Shown here: piece by piece, positions 55,912 through 64,000 of the stretch
Numbering within the stretch: the first letter of the stretch is position 1
How the letters are laid out: the number at the start of each line of letters is the position of its first letter
Assembly (NCBI GenBank): GCA_047606565.1
Contig: JASGEH010000075.1
Location: 1-64,000, forward strand
Direction of reading: 5' to 3'
DNA: 64,000 nucleotides
Source of the DNA: Comamonas_F sp047606565
GTDB lineage: Bacteria > Pseudomonadota > Gammaproteobacteria > Burkholderiales > Burkholderiaceae_C
Notes under the pieces: generated by a model
Databases searched by the model: none
Seen by the model: the letters and a program-made list of their open reading frames with translations, nothing else
Told to the model about the DNA's origin: nothing
Program-made: the position numbers and the translations under genes

Positions 55912-56493
55912 TCAGCTCGGCTTGACGAGCAATTCGATGAGGCTCAGGCTCACCGCGCGTAACTGCTTGGGGTCATGATGGACCCGTTCCATCACGGCCA
56001 GTCCTCTGGTGAATGCAATGACGATCTTTGCCGCTTTGTCGGGACGTGTGTTCAATGAGTCGCGAATCTTCGCGTGAGATAGCGCGTCGATGACCGTAGT
56101 CTCAAGTTTTCCTAGCAGCAATCGGACTCGATCGTATGCGGCTGAGCCGATCAGCCCGCTTTCGATTGCCGTCTTCGTCGTGAAGCAACCGCGTGGCGGA
56201 CTGTCCGCAGTCATGCTCGTGATGGAGACGTCAAAAAAGCGCTGAAGCGCTGCTTTTGCTGATGGCGCATCCAGCGCCGCCCGTGACTCGGCAAGCACGC
56301 GTTCGGCGTACTGATCGAAGGCAAGAAGGAAGAGGTGTTCCTTGCTGCCGTACGCGTGGTAGAGAGAGCCTCGCTGGACATTGGCTGCCCCAGCCAGATC
56401 TGCCATCGACGTCGCCTGCCAACCCTTGGTCCAGAACACTTCCAGCACCTTCTCAAGCACAACGTCTTCATCGAACTGCCTGACCATCACCAT
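55912..56493 (-). CDS. TetR family regulator
   Basis: A 193-aa TetR/AcrR protein. The DNA-binding helix-turn-helix is VLEKVLEVFWTKGWQATSMADLAGAANVQRGSLYHAYGSKEHLF. The C-terminal part (RGCFTTKTAIESGLI) resembles the TetR_C of the YxaF/NemR-like group. GC content is visibly lower than in neighbours. It is divergent from the EamA gene with a palindrome between them, so it probably represses that transporter. Confidence 0.9.
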   Translation of the reverse strand: MVMVRQFDEDVVLEKVLEVFWTKGWQATSMADLAGAANVQRGSLYHAYGSKEHLFLLAFDQYAERVLAESRAALDAPSAKAALQRFFDVSITSMTADSPPRGCFTTKTAIESGLIGSAAYDRVRLLLGKLETTVIDALSHAKIRDSLNTRPDKAAKIVIAFTRGLAVMERVHHDPKQLRAVSLSLIELLVKPS

Positions 56494-56524
56494 TCGCCAT
56501 AGCCTCTTGAAATTGATTCATGTG

Positions 56525-56564
56525 TCAACAATGACTAAGATGTCATCATTGACGATATTGTTGA
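56525..56564. promoter_or_regulatory. Palindromic operator between TetR and EamA genes
   Basis: Nested inverted repeats: TCAACAAT / ATTGTTGA (outer arms 56525-56532 and 56557-56564) and ATGAC-N6-GTCAT (56531-56546). Placed 31 bp before the TetR start, in the divergent promoter region: a candidate TetR site. Confidence 0.6.
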
Positions 56565-56747
56565 TTTTAGCTGAGAGCGTCTCGTTGGCTAGCCCTTCGT
56601 CATGCCTTCGGCGAGCGCATACCCGTTGTGGCTGAACATGGTCTATAGCGATGTTGTGCTCTGTTTTTCGTTCTCGCAGTTCTCCTCGGATCACGGGGGC
56701 GTCAAGCTAGTCACCAAGAGTTTTTCTCTATTCAAGGGGTGAGGGAA

Positions 56748-57683
56748 ATGAGCACTCAAAGTTCGGTTGAACGTCTGGCATCGGGGGCGGCTGAGATTTC
56801 TCACAGAACAGCTTGGGCGGCAGTGCTCGCTGCTGCCTCTTTATGGGGAACGACAGGTCTGGTCTTCCAGGCCTTGGGTACAACCGGCGGAGCCGATGCG
56901 GTGTCGATTAGTTTCTTGCGACTCGCCTTCTCGGTGCCGTTTCTGATGCTGATGGCGCGTGTCTATGCAGGAACGTGGATGCCGGTCCTCACGCCGAGAG
57001 GCCTATCCATCCTTGTCGTGCTTGGCGTCAGCATGGCGTTTTATCAGTTGACATACGTTCTTGCGATTGAGCGGGTAGGGGTTGCCATCTCGGTGCTCCT
57101 CAGCATTTGCGGGGCACCCATCTTCGTGGCGTTGATCTCGGTGTTCTGGTTCCGAGAGCCACTTCATTTAAGGACGTTTCTTGCCTTGGTGGCGGCTATC
57201 GTTGGCACAACACTGCTCGTCGGCCTGCCGTCGGACGTGACCCCTGATGTTTACCGATTCTGGATTGGCGTCGCGATTGCGGTCGCGTGTGCGCTGTTCC
57301 AAGCGTTCTATGTACTTGCGGCGCGCGCCTCCGCAGGGGTGTGCAGCCCAATGCATGCTGGGGGCATTGGCTTTGCCATAGGCGCGTTGGCATTGATGCC
57401 GTTCTGGCCTCAAGATGGATTGCATCTGACCTACTCGGTTGGCGGATGGCTGATGCTGCTGTACGTTGCAGCGGTACCTACGGCGCTCGCACAGACGCTG
57501 TTTCTGAACGGAATCAAAGGGACGGGGGCGATAGGTGGCGCGATTGCGAGCTTATTGGAGCCCCTGGTTGCGACCGTTTTGGCCGTGATTGTCTTGCATG
57601 AGCGGATGAGCGGATACAGCGTGCTGGGTGCGTTGATCTTGCTGATAGGGATCGTCATCATCCAATGGAGGCCCAAGAAATAG
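56748..57683 (+). CDS. EamA (DMT) family transporter
   Basis: A 311-aa ten-helix drug/metabolite transporter with two EamA repeats (AAVLAAASLWGTTGLVFQALG and VYRFWIGVAIAVACALFQAFYVLAA). The segment YVLAIERVGVAISVLLSICGAPIFVALIS is typical. The ATG at 56748 is preceded by GAGGGAA. Lower GC than the surroundings, with codons such as TTA and GCT more common. Presumed efflux of an amino acid or metabolite under TetR control. Confidence 0.88.
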   Translation: MSTQSSVERLASGAAEISHRTAWAAVLAAASLWGTTGLVFQALGTTGGADAVSISFLRLAFSVPFLMLMARVYAGTWMPVLTPRGLSILVVLGVSMAFYQLTYVLAIERVGVAISVLLSICGAPIFVALISVFWFREPLHLRTFLALVAAIVGTTLLVGLPSDVTPDVYRFWIGVAIAVACALFQAFYVLAARASAGVCSPMHAGGIGFAIGALALMPFWPQDGLHLTYSVGGWLMLLYVAAVPTALAQTLFLNGIKGTGAIGGAIASLLEPLVATVLAVIVLHERMSGYSVLGALILLIGIVIIQWRPKK

Positions 57684-57763
57684 TGCCAGTGACGGCTCGT
57701 TGTATGGAGCCGCCCTGGATTTGAACTAACCCCCCGAGAAGTTCGCCGCCGCAGCCGGCCAGA

Positions 57764-59101
57764 TCAGCGCGCCCCCGGCAGCGTGCGCCGCAGCTGCGCG
57801 GGCACGTAGCGGTCGGCCTGCACGTCGGGCGTGATGCCATGCGTGAAGACTTCGTCGGTGATGGGCAGGAACTGGCGGTCGAGTTCTTCCCACTGCGCTT
57901 TCAGGCGCGCGAAGTCGTGCGACTGGCGGTCCTTGAGGTTGGCGCGTTCGCGCGGGTCGGCCACGACGTTGAAGAGGAATTCGTTGTCGTTGATCCTGAG
58001 GTACTTGAGGTCGCCGTCGCGCAGCGCGCGCTGGCCTTGCGCCTTGTAGCGCCAGTACAGGGTACGGTCGTGTGGCGGCGCCTGGCCTTCGAGGATGGGC
58101 AGGATGTTTTCTCCATCGCTCGGGTAGTCCGGGTGCGGCGCGGTGCCGGCGGCGGCCAGCAGGGTGGGCAGCCAGTCGGCGGTGAGGGTGACTTGCTCCT
58201 GCACCTGCGGGCGCAGCCGCGCCGGCCAGCGCAGCAGCGTGGGCACGCGCAGGCCGCCTTCGAGCAGCTCGGTCTTCTGGCCGATGAAGGGCCAGTTCTT
58301 GGAGAAGCGTTCGCCGCCGTTGTCGCTGGTGAAGACGATGATGGTGTTGTCGGCCTGGCCGCTGGCCTCGACCGCGTCGAGCACCTGGCCGACGGCGGCG
58401 TCGAGCGCCTGCACGATCTCGGCGTATTTTTTCAGGCTGCCGCCGTCGTAGTGGAACAGGTCCTTGATCTGGTGCGAGACTGCTTCGTCGCCGGGGCCTT
58501 CCCAGGGCCAGTGCGGGGCCGTGAAGTGCAGCGACAGGAAATAGGGCTGGCCGGGCTGGGCCGCCCGCACGTAGCGGGTGGCTTCGTCGGCCAGGATCTG
58601 GGTGTAGTAGCCGGTGCGCTCGACCGGCACGTCGCCTTCCCACAGGTCGGACGGCAGTTGCGCGCCGACGCCGGCCTTGTGCGTGAAGTAGTCGATGGCG
58701 CCGGCGTGGTTGCCGAAGAAGTGGTCGTAGCCGCTCTTGAGCGGGCCGTAGTGTGGCGGGCGCCCGAGGTGCCACTTGCCGATCAGCGCGGTGTGGTAGC
58801 CCTGGGCCTTGAGCAGCGAGGGCAGCGTGGGGTGTTCGGGCGGCAGGCCCAGGCCGTCGGCCACGCGCGCCAGCGGTTCTTCCAGGCCGCCGGGCAGCCG
58901 GTACTGGTAGCGGCCGGTGATGAGCGCGAAGCGCGTGGCCGAGCAAACGGCCGAATTGGCGTAGGCCTGGGTGAAGCGCACGCCCTGCGCGGCCAACTGG
59001 TCGAGCCGGGGGGTCTGGAAATCGGTCTGTCCGTAGACGCTGAGGTCGGCCCAGCCGAGGTCGTCGGCCAGGATGAAGATGATGTTGGGTGCAGTGGTCA
59101 T
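57764..59101 (-). CDS. Type I sulfatase
   Basis: A 445-aa arylsulfatase-like enzyme. NIIFILADDLGWADLSVYG supplies metal-binding Asp residues; the formylglycine site is CSATR in NSAVCSATRFALITGRYQYR, a C-x-A-x-R variant requiring a maturation enzyme not seen here. HTALIGKWHLG and IIVFTSDNGGE follow. No signal peptide, so cytoplasmic. It is the last gene of the minus-strand sulfur cluster (ABC transporter upstream), suggesting it cuts imported sulfate esters. Confidence 0.9.
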   Translation of the reverse strand: MTTAPNIIFILADDLGWADLSVYGQTDFQTPRLDQLAAQGVRFTQAYANSAVCSATRFALITGRYQYRLPGGLEEPLARVADGLGLPPEHPTLPSLLKAQGYHTALIGKWHLGRPPHYGPLKSGYDHFFGNHAGAIDYFTHKAGVGAQLPSDLWEGDVPVERTGYYTQILADEATRYVRAAQPGQPYFLSLHFTAPHWPWEGPGDEAVSHQIKDLFHYDGGSLKKYAEIVQALDAAVGQVLDAVEASGQADNTIIVFTSDNGGERFSKNWPFIGQKTELLEGGLRVPTLLRWPARLRPQVQEQVTLTADWLPTLLAAAGTAPHPDYPSDGENILPILEGQAPPHDRTLYWRYKAQGQRALRDGDLKYLRINDNEFLFNVVADPRERANLKDRQSHDFARLKAQWEELDRQFLPITDEVFTHGITPDVQADRYVPAQLRRTLPGAR

Positions 59102-59132
59102 GAGCGGGCGTGTGGAGGCGATCTATGGTTGT

Positions 59133-59942
59133 TCAGGCCGCGAGGCTGGCGGGCGCCTGGGTGAGCTGCGCGACAATGCCGGCGACCCGCTCCTGGAAGG
59201 CGGGGGCGTTGCGGTCGCGCGGCTGGGGCAGGTCGATGCGGGCGATGTCGTGGATGCGGCCGGGCCGCGGCTGCAGCACGACCACGCGGTCGGCCAGGAA
59301 GACGGCTTCCTCGACGTCGTGGGTGACCAGCAGCGTGGTGATCTGGCGTTTCTGGCGGATGCGCAGCAGCTCTTCCTGCATCTGGCGGCGTGTCAGCGCG
59401 TCGAGCGCGCCGAAGGGCTCGTCGAGCAGCAGGATGCCGGGGCTGGCGACCAGCCCGCGCGCGATCGCTACGCGCTGCGACATGCCGCCCGAGAGCTGGT
59501 GCGGCAGCGCCGACTCGAAACCCTTGAGGCCGACCAGCGCGATCTGCTCGTCCACGCGGCGGGCTTTTTCGTCGGCTGGCAGCGGCTCGTTGATGATGCC
59601 CAGCGCGATGTTCTGCCGGACCGTCAGCCATGGGAACAGGCGGTGCTCCTGGAACACGATGCCGCGGTCGGCGCCGATGCCGCGCACCGCCTGGCCGCCG
59701 GCGTGGATGTGGCCGCTGTAGTCGCGGTCGAGCCCGACCAGCAGGCGCAGCAGGGTCGATTTGCCGCAGCCGCTGGCGCCGACGATGGCGGTGAACTCGC
59801 CCGGGGCGATGCGCAGCGAGATGTCGCGCAGCGCCTCGAAGGCGCGGCCATCGACCGTGAAGGTCTTGCCGACGTGGGCGAACTCGACGGCCGGCGCGGT
59901 GCCCTCGCTGTTGGGGTGGGACGAAGGGTGAGGCGTGGTCAT
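59133..59942 (-). CDS. ABC transporter ATPase, SsuB/TauB type
   Basis: A 269-aa ATPase of the nitrate/sulfonate/taurine group. Walker A GASGCGKSTLL, Q-loop VFQEHRLFPWLTVRQNIALG, signature LSGGMSQRVAIARGL, Walker B ILLLDEPFGALDALTR, switch His in VTHDVEEAV. FQEHRLFPW is typical of SsuB. Its ATG overlaps the permease stop by 4 bp, and it precedes the sulfatase by 31 bp. Confidence 0.93.
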   Translation of the reverse strand: MTTPHPSSHPNSEGTAPAVEFAHVGKTFTVDGRAFEALRDISLRIAPGEFTAIVGASGCGKSTLLRLLVGLDRDYSGHIHAGGQAVRGIGADRGIVFQEHRLFPWLTVRQNIALGIINEPLPADEKARRVDEQIALVGLKGFESALPHQLSGGMSQRVAIARGLVASPGILLLDEPFGALDALTRRQMQEELLRIRQKRQITTLLVTHDVEEAVFLADRVVVLQPRPGRIHDIARIDLPQPRDRNAPAFQERVAGIVAQLTQAPASLAA

Positions 59943-61555
59943 GCGTGTCTCCAGCGCTGCAGGTGGTACTCCAACTGCTGTCCGGTGAAATGGAGGAGGG
60001 CGCCGGTGGCGCTGACCAGCAGCAGGCCGGCGAAGATGACGTCCACGTTCATGAGCTGCTGGGCGTTGATCATCAGGCTGCCGATGCCGACGCTCGAGGC
60101 CATGAAGTATTCGCTGCCGATGGTGGCCAGCCAGCCGTGGATCAGGCCCAGGCGCAGGCCGGCGAGGATGGCCGAGGCGGCGCCGGGCAGCACCAGGTAG
60201 CGCAGGCGCTGCGGCCAGCTCAGCCGCAGGGCGTCGGCGGCTTCCTGCAGCGTGCGCGGCAGGTTGGCGACGCCGCGCAGGGTGGCGACGAAGAGCGGAA
60301 AGAAGCTGGCGATGGCGATGAACACCACGCGCGCGCCTTCGCCGGTGCCGGCCCAGGCCGTCAGCAGCGGCAGCCAGGCGAAGATCACGATGTGGCGCAG
60401 CGCCCCCAGCGTGGGCGCGAGCAGGCGGTTGAGCGCGGGCAGCAACCCGCAGGCCAGCCCCAGCGCGATGCCGATGGCGCCGCCGGCCAGCAGGCCCAGC
60501 GCGTAGCGCGCCAGGCTCTGGCCCATGGCGTCGGGCAGCGAGCCGTCGGCCGTGCCTTGCGCCAGCGCCTGCCATACGGCCGAGGGGGCGGGCAGCACGT
60601 GCGGATCGGCCCAGGTGCGCGCCGTGGCCAGCCACCACAGCGCGGCCAGCAGCAGCGGCAGCAGCCAGGGCAGCAGGGCGGCGGCGCGGCCGCTGCCCCC
60701 GGCCTGATGTGTGCTGTGGTGCGCGCTGTGGTGCGCCAGCGCCGGGCGTGGCCAGCGCACCAGCCGGCGGTCGGCCTGTTGCACCGCCCATTCCAGCGCC
60801 AGCCCGAGCAGGCCGATGACGGCGATGCAGACGAACACGATGTCGAGCTGGAACATCTGCCGGCCCCAGACCAGCAAATAGCCGATGCCTTCGGAGGAGG
60901 CCAGCAGCTCGACGATCACCAGCGCGGTCCAGGCCGAGGACAGCGCCAGCCGTAGCCCGGTCAGCACGGCCGGTAGCGCGGCCGGCAGGTCAAGCTGACG
61001 CAGCCGCTGCCTGGCGTTCAGACGCAGCACGAAGGCGGCCTCGCGCAGTTGCGGCGAGATGTCGCGCACACCGGCGTGGGTGTGCACCAGCATCGGGATC
61101 AGCGTGGCGTTGAAGATGATGGCGACCTTGAGCGCATCGCCGATGCCCAGCAGCACCATCAGCAGCGGAATCAGCGCCAGGTTGGGCACCAGCGCCCAGG
61201 TCGCCAGCGTCGGGTAGAGCAGCCGTTCGGCGCGGCGGCTCAGGCCGGTGGCCAGGCCCAGCAGCCAGCCGGCGGCCAGCCCGGGCAGGGCGCCCAGCGC
61301 CAGCCGCGAGAGGCTGGCGAGCACGTGCTCGGGCAGGTCCTGCGCCAGCAGCTCGCGCGCGGTGGCCAGCACCAGCGCGGGCTCGGGCAGGATCTGCGGC
61401 GACATCCAGTGGCGACTGGCCGCCACCGCCCACAGTGCCAGCAAGGCCAGCGGCAAGGCGATGGCGGGCAGGCCATGCCGCGCGGTCTTGAGCCAGGCCG
61501 ATGGTTTCGAGCCGCTGCGCCCAGGGGTGGGCAAGAAAGGGGAGGCGGTTGCCAT
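59939..61555 (-). CDS. ABC permease, tandem two-domain fusion (SsuC-like)
   Basis: A 538-aa permease about twice the normal length, made of two SsuC-like domains. Domain 1 spans about residues 25-270 (EAA-like loop REAAFVLRLNARQRLRQLDLPAALP) and domain 2 about 290-538 (LQEAADALRLSWPQRLRYLVLPGAA). A His-rich linker (AHHSAHHSTHQAGG) joins them. Both domains keep a full EAA loop, so one chain should replace the usual homodimer. The ATP-binding and binding-protein genes flank it. Confidence 0.9.
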   Translation of the reverse strand: MATASPFLPTPGRSGSKPSAWLKTARHGLPAIALPLALLALWAVAASRHWMSPQILPEPALVLATARELLAQDLPEHVLASLSRLALGALPGLAAGWLLGLATGLSRRAERLLYPTLATWALVPNLALIPLLMVLLGIGDALKVAIIFNATLIPMLVHTHAGVRDISPQLREAAFVLRLNARQRLRQLDLPAALPAVLTGLRLALSSAWTALVIVELLASSEGIGYLLVWGRQMFQLDIVFVCIAVIGLLGLALEWAVQQADRRLVRWPRPALAHHSAHHSTHQAGGSGRAAALLPWLLPLLLAALWWLATARTWADPHVLPAPSAVWQALAQGTADGSLPDAMGQSLARYALGLLAGGAIGIALGLACGLLPALNRLLAPTLGALRHIVIFAWLPLLTAWAGTGEGARVVFIAIASFFPLFVATLRGVANLPRTLQEAADALRLSWPQRLRYLVLPGAASAILAGLRLGLIHGWLATIGSEYFMASSVGIGSLMINAQQLMNVDVIFAGLLLVSATGALLHFTGQQLEYHLQRWRHA

Positions 61556-61587
61556 GACGGATGCGTCGACGTGCTTAGAACACGTTC

Positions 61588-62685
61588 TTATCGCTGGGCC
61601 TTGCCTTGCGCGTCGTAGGCCGGCCAGACGTCCTTGAGGCCGAGGCTGGCGATCGATTGCTCGACGAACTTTGGCTCCAGCCAGGCCCGGGCGTCGAAGT
61701 CGCGCCGGATCAGCCCGAGTTCGCGCGCGCTGGCCACGCTGCCGGTATAGCTGGTGGCGATGAAGTCGTCGAGCCGCGGGTTGAAGCGGAAACGCAGGTC
61801 GTCGCCCGCGAATTCGCCCTGCACCAGCGACAGCGGCAGGTTGCCTTGCGTGGCGAAGGCTTGCTCCAGCGTCGCGCGGTTGGCCTCGTCGGATGCCCAG
61901 CGCGCCTCGCGCACCAGCACGTCGATCAGGCGCTGGGTGAGTGCCGGGTTGTTCTCGATGAAGGACTGGGCGCCGATTAGCGCGGCTTGCGTGGTGACCT
62001 GCCGGTTCTTGATCGACTTGGTGGAAGCGGGCACCAGGATCTGGCCGCGGTCGCGCAGCGTGAGCAGCGCCGGGCCCTGCCAGGCGGCATCGACCTGCTT
62101 GGCCGCCAGCGCCGCACGGGCGGCGGTCCAGTCGAGGTTGATGATCTGCAGGTCGCGTTCCTTCAGGCCCACTTCGGCCAGCGAGCGGCCCAGCGAGAGC
62201 TGGTCGGCGGTGCCGCGAAACAGCGCCACGCGCTTGCCCTTGAGGTCTTGCAGCCCCTTGATGGGCGAATCCGGCGGCACGCCCAGATAGGTGTTGGAGC
62301 CGCGCACGGCCAGCAGCAACCGCGTCTGCAGGCCGCCGGCGCGGCCGATGATGGAGGCCAGGTCGCCCAGGTAGGCGAAGTCGATCTGGCCGTTGGCGAA
62401 GGCTTCGTTGACGGCCGGGCCCGCGCCCTTGAAGAACGACCATTCGACCTGGATGCCGTCTTCGGCGAACGCTTTTTCGAGGCTGCTGTGGATGTGCGCC
62501 AGCGACAGCGTGCTGGTGCCGGCGAAGGGCTTGGACCCGGCGCTCAGGTCGGGCGAGGCGATGCGGATGACGCGCGCGGGTTCGGCGGCCCACGACGTGC
62601 GGGCGGCGAATGCCGTGGCGATGGCGGCCTGGGTGGCCAGGCGCCCGAGGGTGCGCCGCGTCAGAAGGGTGGATGCGTCTTTCAT
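61588..62685 (-). CDS. Sulfonate/sulfate-ester ABC transporter binding protein
   Basis: A 365-aa SsuA/NMT1-type periplasmic binding protein. A Tat-like signal (LTRRTLGRLATQAAIATAFA to SWAAE) precedes ARVIRIASPDLSAGSKPFAG. Domain features are QVEWSFFKGAGPAVNEAFANGQIDFAYLGDLASI and LKGKRVALFRGTADQLSLG. First gene of the operon, 32 bp before the permease. Sulfur-source uptake is inferred from the sulfatase. Confidence 0.87.
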   Translation of the reverse strand: MKDASTLLTRRTLGRLATQAAIATAFAARTSWAAEPARVIRIASPDLSAGSKPFAGTSTLSLAHIHSSLEKAFAEDGIQVEWSFFKGAGPAVNEAFANGQIDFAYLGDLASIIGRAGGLQTRLLLAVRGSNTYLGVPPDSPIKGLQDLKGKRVALFRGTADQLSLGRSLAEVGLKERDLQIINLDWTAARAALAAKQVDAAWQGPALLTLRDRGQILVPASTKSIKNRQVTTQAALIGAQSFIENNPALTQRLIDVLVREARWASDEANRATLEQAFATQGNLPLSLVQGEFAGDDLRFRFNPRLDDFIATSYTGSVASARELGLIRRDFDARAWLEPKFVEQSIASLGLKDVWPAYDAQGKAQR

Positions 62686-62770
62686 AACCTGGAGGTCTTT
62701 GCAATTTGGCTTATATGCGCAAATCATATAACTCAGGGGTTTTCGGTAATCGACGCTGTTTATTTGTTTT

Positions 62771-63778
62771 TCAGATAAGAAAAGGCCAGCATTCACGCCA
62801 GGCGGCGACCCAGCCTTGCAGGGCTTCGGCGGTGCTGGATGAGGCCGGCATGGGCGGCAGAGACAGGCGCGCGGCGGCCTGCGCCAGCGTGGCGCGGACG
62901 GCCGCCGGGTGGCCGGTGTCGATGGCCGGCGCGCCGTGCTGCTTGGAGAGCTTTTCACCCGAGTCATCCAGCACCAGCGGCACATGCAGGTAACTGGGGG
63001 CCGGCAAGCCCAGCGCGCGCTGCAGCCAGAGCTGGCGCGGCGTGTTGTCGGTCAGGTCGGCGCCGCGCACGATGTGGGTGATGTCTTGTGCGCCATCGTC
63101 CACCACTACCGCGAGCTGGTAGGCCCACAGACCGTCGGCGCGGCGCAGCACGAAGTCGCCGACCTCCTGCGTCAGGTTCTGCTGCTGGGCACCCAGGCGG
63201 CGGTCGTGCCAGGCGATGTGCCAGTCCTGCGGCCGTGCGTCGCCTGCCCGTGTGTCGAACCGGGGCGCCGGGTCAGCGGCCGAAAGGGGCGGTGCCTGCA
63301 GTGCGCCGGCCAGCGTGGCAGGCAGTTCGGCGGTGCGGGCGCGCCACGAGCGGGCAGGCTGGCCGTGCAGGCCGTGGCGGCAGGTGCCGGGGTAGACCAG
63401 TTCGGTGTGGCGCGCGCGCGGCGCAGGACCCCGAGCCTGTGCGGCCGCGATGTCGCGTCGGGTGCAACTGCAAGGGTAGGCCAGCCCGATCTGGATCAGC
63501 CGGTCGAGCGCGGTCTGGTAGTGTGCTGCGCGCTGCGATTGCCAGACGGGCGGCTCGTCCGGCACCAGTCCCAGGGCCTGCAGTTGGGTGAGGATGAGTT
63601 GGTCGGCATCGGGCTGGCAGCGCGGCGGGTCGATGTCTTCGATGCGCACCAGCCAGCGCCCGCCGTGCGCCCGTGCGTCGAGCCAACTGGCCAGCGCCGC
63701 CACCAGCGAGCCGGCATGCAGCGGCCCGGTGGGCGAGGGCGCGAATCGGCCCGAGTAGCGTGGCGTGGCGGCAGGCAT
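62771..63778 (-). CDS. gluQ: Glutamyl-Q tRNA(Asp) synthetase
   Basis: A 335-aa GluRS-like enzyme without an anticodon domain that charges glutamate onto queuosine-34 of tRNA(Asp). YSGRFAPSPTGPLHAGSLVAALASWLDAR contains the HIGH-like signature (PLHAGS), and the KMSKS equivalent is GEKLSKQHG. Zn ligands are in YPCSCTRRDI and YPGTCRHG. Start set at the ATG 63778; open codons upstream lack a site. Confidence 0.95.
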   Translation of the reverse strand: MPAATPRYSGRFAPSPTGPLHAGSLVAALASWLDARAHGGRWLVRIEDIDPPRCQPDADQLILTQLQALGLVPDEPPVWQSQRAAHYQTALDRLIQIGLAYPCSCTRRDIAAAQARGPAPRARHTELVYPGTCRHGLHGQPARSWRARTAELPATLAGALQAPPLSAADPAPRFDTRAGDARPQDWHIAWHDRRLGAQQQNLTQEVGDFVLRRADGLWAYQLAVVVDDGAQDITHIVRGADLTDNTPRQLWLQRALGLPAPSYLHVPLVLDDSGEKLSKQHGAPAIDTGHPAAVRATLAQAAARLSLPPMPASSSTAEALQGWVAAWRECWPFLI

Positions 63779-63929
63779 GGCAAAGCCGCCATGGTAATTA
63801 AAAATCAAGGAGCGCCAGCCTGGAGTCATCGTGGGGCGCGTCGGCGGCGTTCAGGGTAAACATCGTGCGCGGGCCTGGGTGGGGCACTCTAGAATCGATA
63901 TCGTCGATCAGCCCGCAGGAGGTAGTCCC

Positions 63930-64000
63930 TTGTCCGTATCCCGCCGAAAATCCCCGCCCGAGGCTGGCCAGGACGAGACGCGCCGCATCAAGAAATACCC
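63930..64000 (+). CDS. phaR: PhaR, polyhydroxyalkanoate synthesis regulator (start only)
   Basis: A TTG start at 63930 follows a strong AGGAGG (63917-63922) with 7-nt spacing. The 23 full codons end TRRIKKY, which matches the start of the PHB/PHA accumulation DNA-binding domain (usually R-x-I-K-K-Y-P-N-R-R-L-Y-D). The rest lies beyond the window. PhaR represses phasin genes. Short sequence, so the call is probable rather than certain. Confidence 0.75.
   Translation, partial: MSVSRRKSPPEAGQDETRRIKKY

Noticed and set aside
57700..57730. tRNA 3'-end-like remnant downstream of the EamA gene (possible attachment site)
   Set aside because: GTTCAAATCC resembles a T loop on the minus strand, but the T stem does not pair and no acceptor partner or integrase is present.

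Overview
The window is a high-GC chromosome segment from a betaproteobacterium, most likely Burkholderiales and Comamonadaceae-like. The evidence is the gene order (smpB/ratA/ratB/guaB/guaA, uvrD then a BPSS1780-type protein, thrB, a DUF2782-type protein and polA), a complete urtABCDE urea transporter, bpt beside aat, and a phaR start at the right edge. No IS element, prophage or CRISPR array is visible.

Layout. 1-13.0 kb: housekeeping genes (DUF349 protein, GNAT acetyltransferase, AEC carrier, guaC, uvrD, thrB, polA, a small secreted protein). 13.1-13.3 kb: tRNA-Val(GAC). 13.5-29 kb: a nitrogen/purine scavenging region made of urtABCDE, then on the minus strand a BMP-type (nucleoside/purine) ABC transporter operon that ends in a lone ureD, a CDA-fold deaminase (guanine deaminase candidate), an NMT1-type periplasmic binding protein, and, divergently, a 2-oxoglutarate/Fe(II) oxygenase followed by an IclR regulator. 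29-37.5 kb: bpt, aat, ppa, smpB, ratAB, guaB, a TCR/Tet-type MFS pump and guaA. 37.5-42 kb: a leuA with a candidate leucine leader peptide, a divergent AraC regulator and an EAL-CBS-GGDEF protein. 42-47.6 kb: two identical tRNA-Arg(ACG) genes, spoT, rpoZ, gmk, tRNA-Ser(GGA) and an SPFH/NfeD pair. 47.9-54.4 kb: a PLP amino-acid decarboxylase, bglX and opgG. 54.56-54.87 kb: a tRNA-Arg(CCU) interrupted by a 231-nt group I intron, then trmB. 55.9-57.7 kb: a lower-GC TetR/EamA pair that looks acquired. 57.8-62.7 kb: a sulfatase with a sulfonate/sulfate-ester type ABC transporter whose permease is a tandem fusion. 62.8-64 kb: gluQ and the first codons of phaR.

The most interesting locus is 26.5-27.1 kb. 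Two copies of a roughly 60-72-nt RNA element point away from each other, one ahead of the NMT1-protein/deaminase operon and one ahead of the oxygenase. They share a 19-nt identical 5' block and an identical ATTGCTC 3' block, and a closing helix that keeps pairing where the bases differ. Each starts about where a sigma-54-like -24/-12 promoter would place the transcript start, and an inverted repeat lies between the two promoters. The neighbouring genes suggest the NMT1-motif xanthine riboswitch class. The BMP operon has a consensus-matching sigma-54 promoter of its own. Together these suggest a nitrogen-limitation plus purine-sensing circuit for taking up and degrading purines, with urea transport next door. 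The second highlight is the split tRNA-Arg(CCU), whose intron core closely resembles the Azoarcus tRNA-Ile intron.
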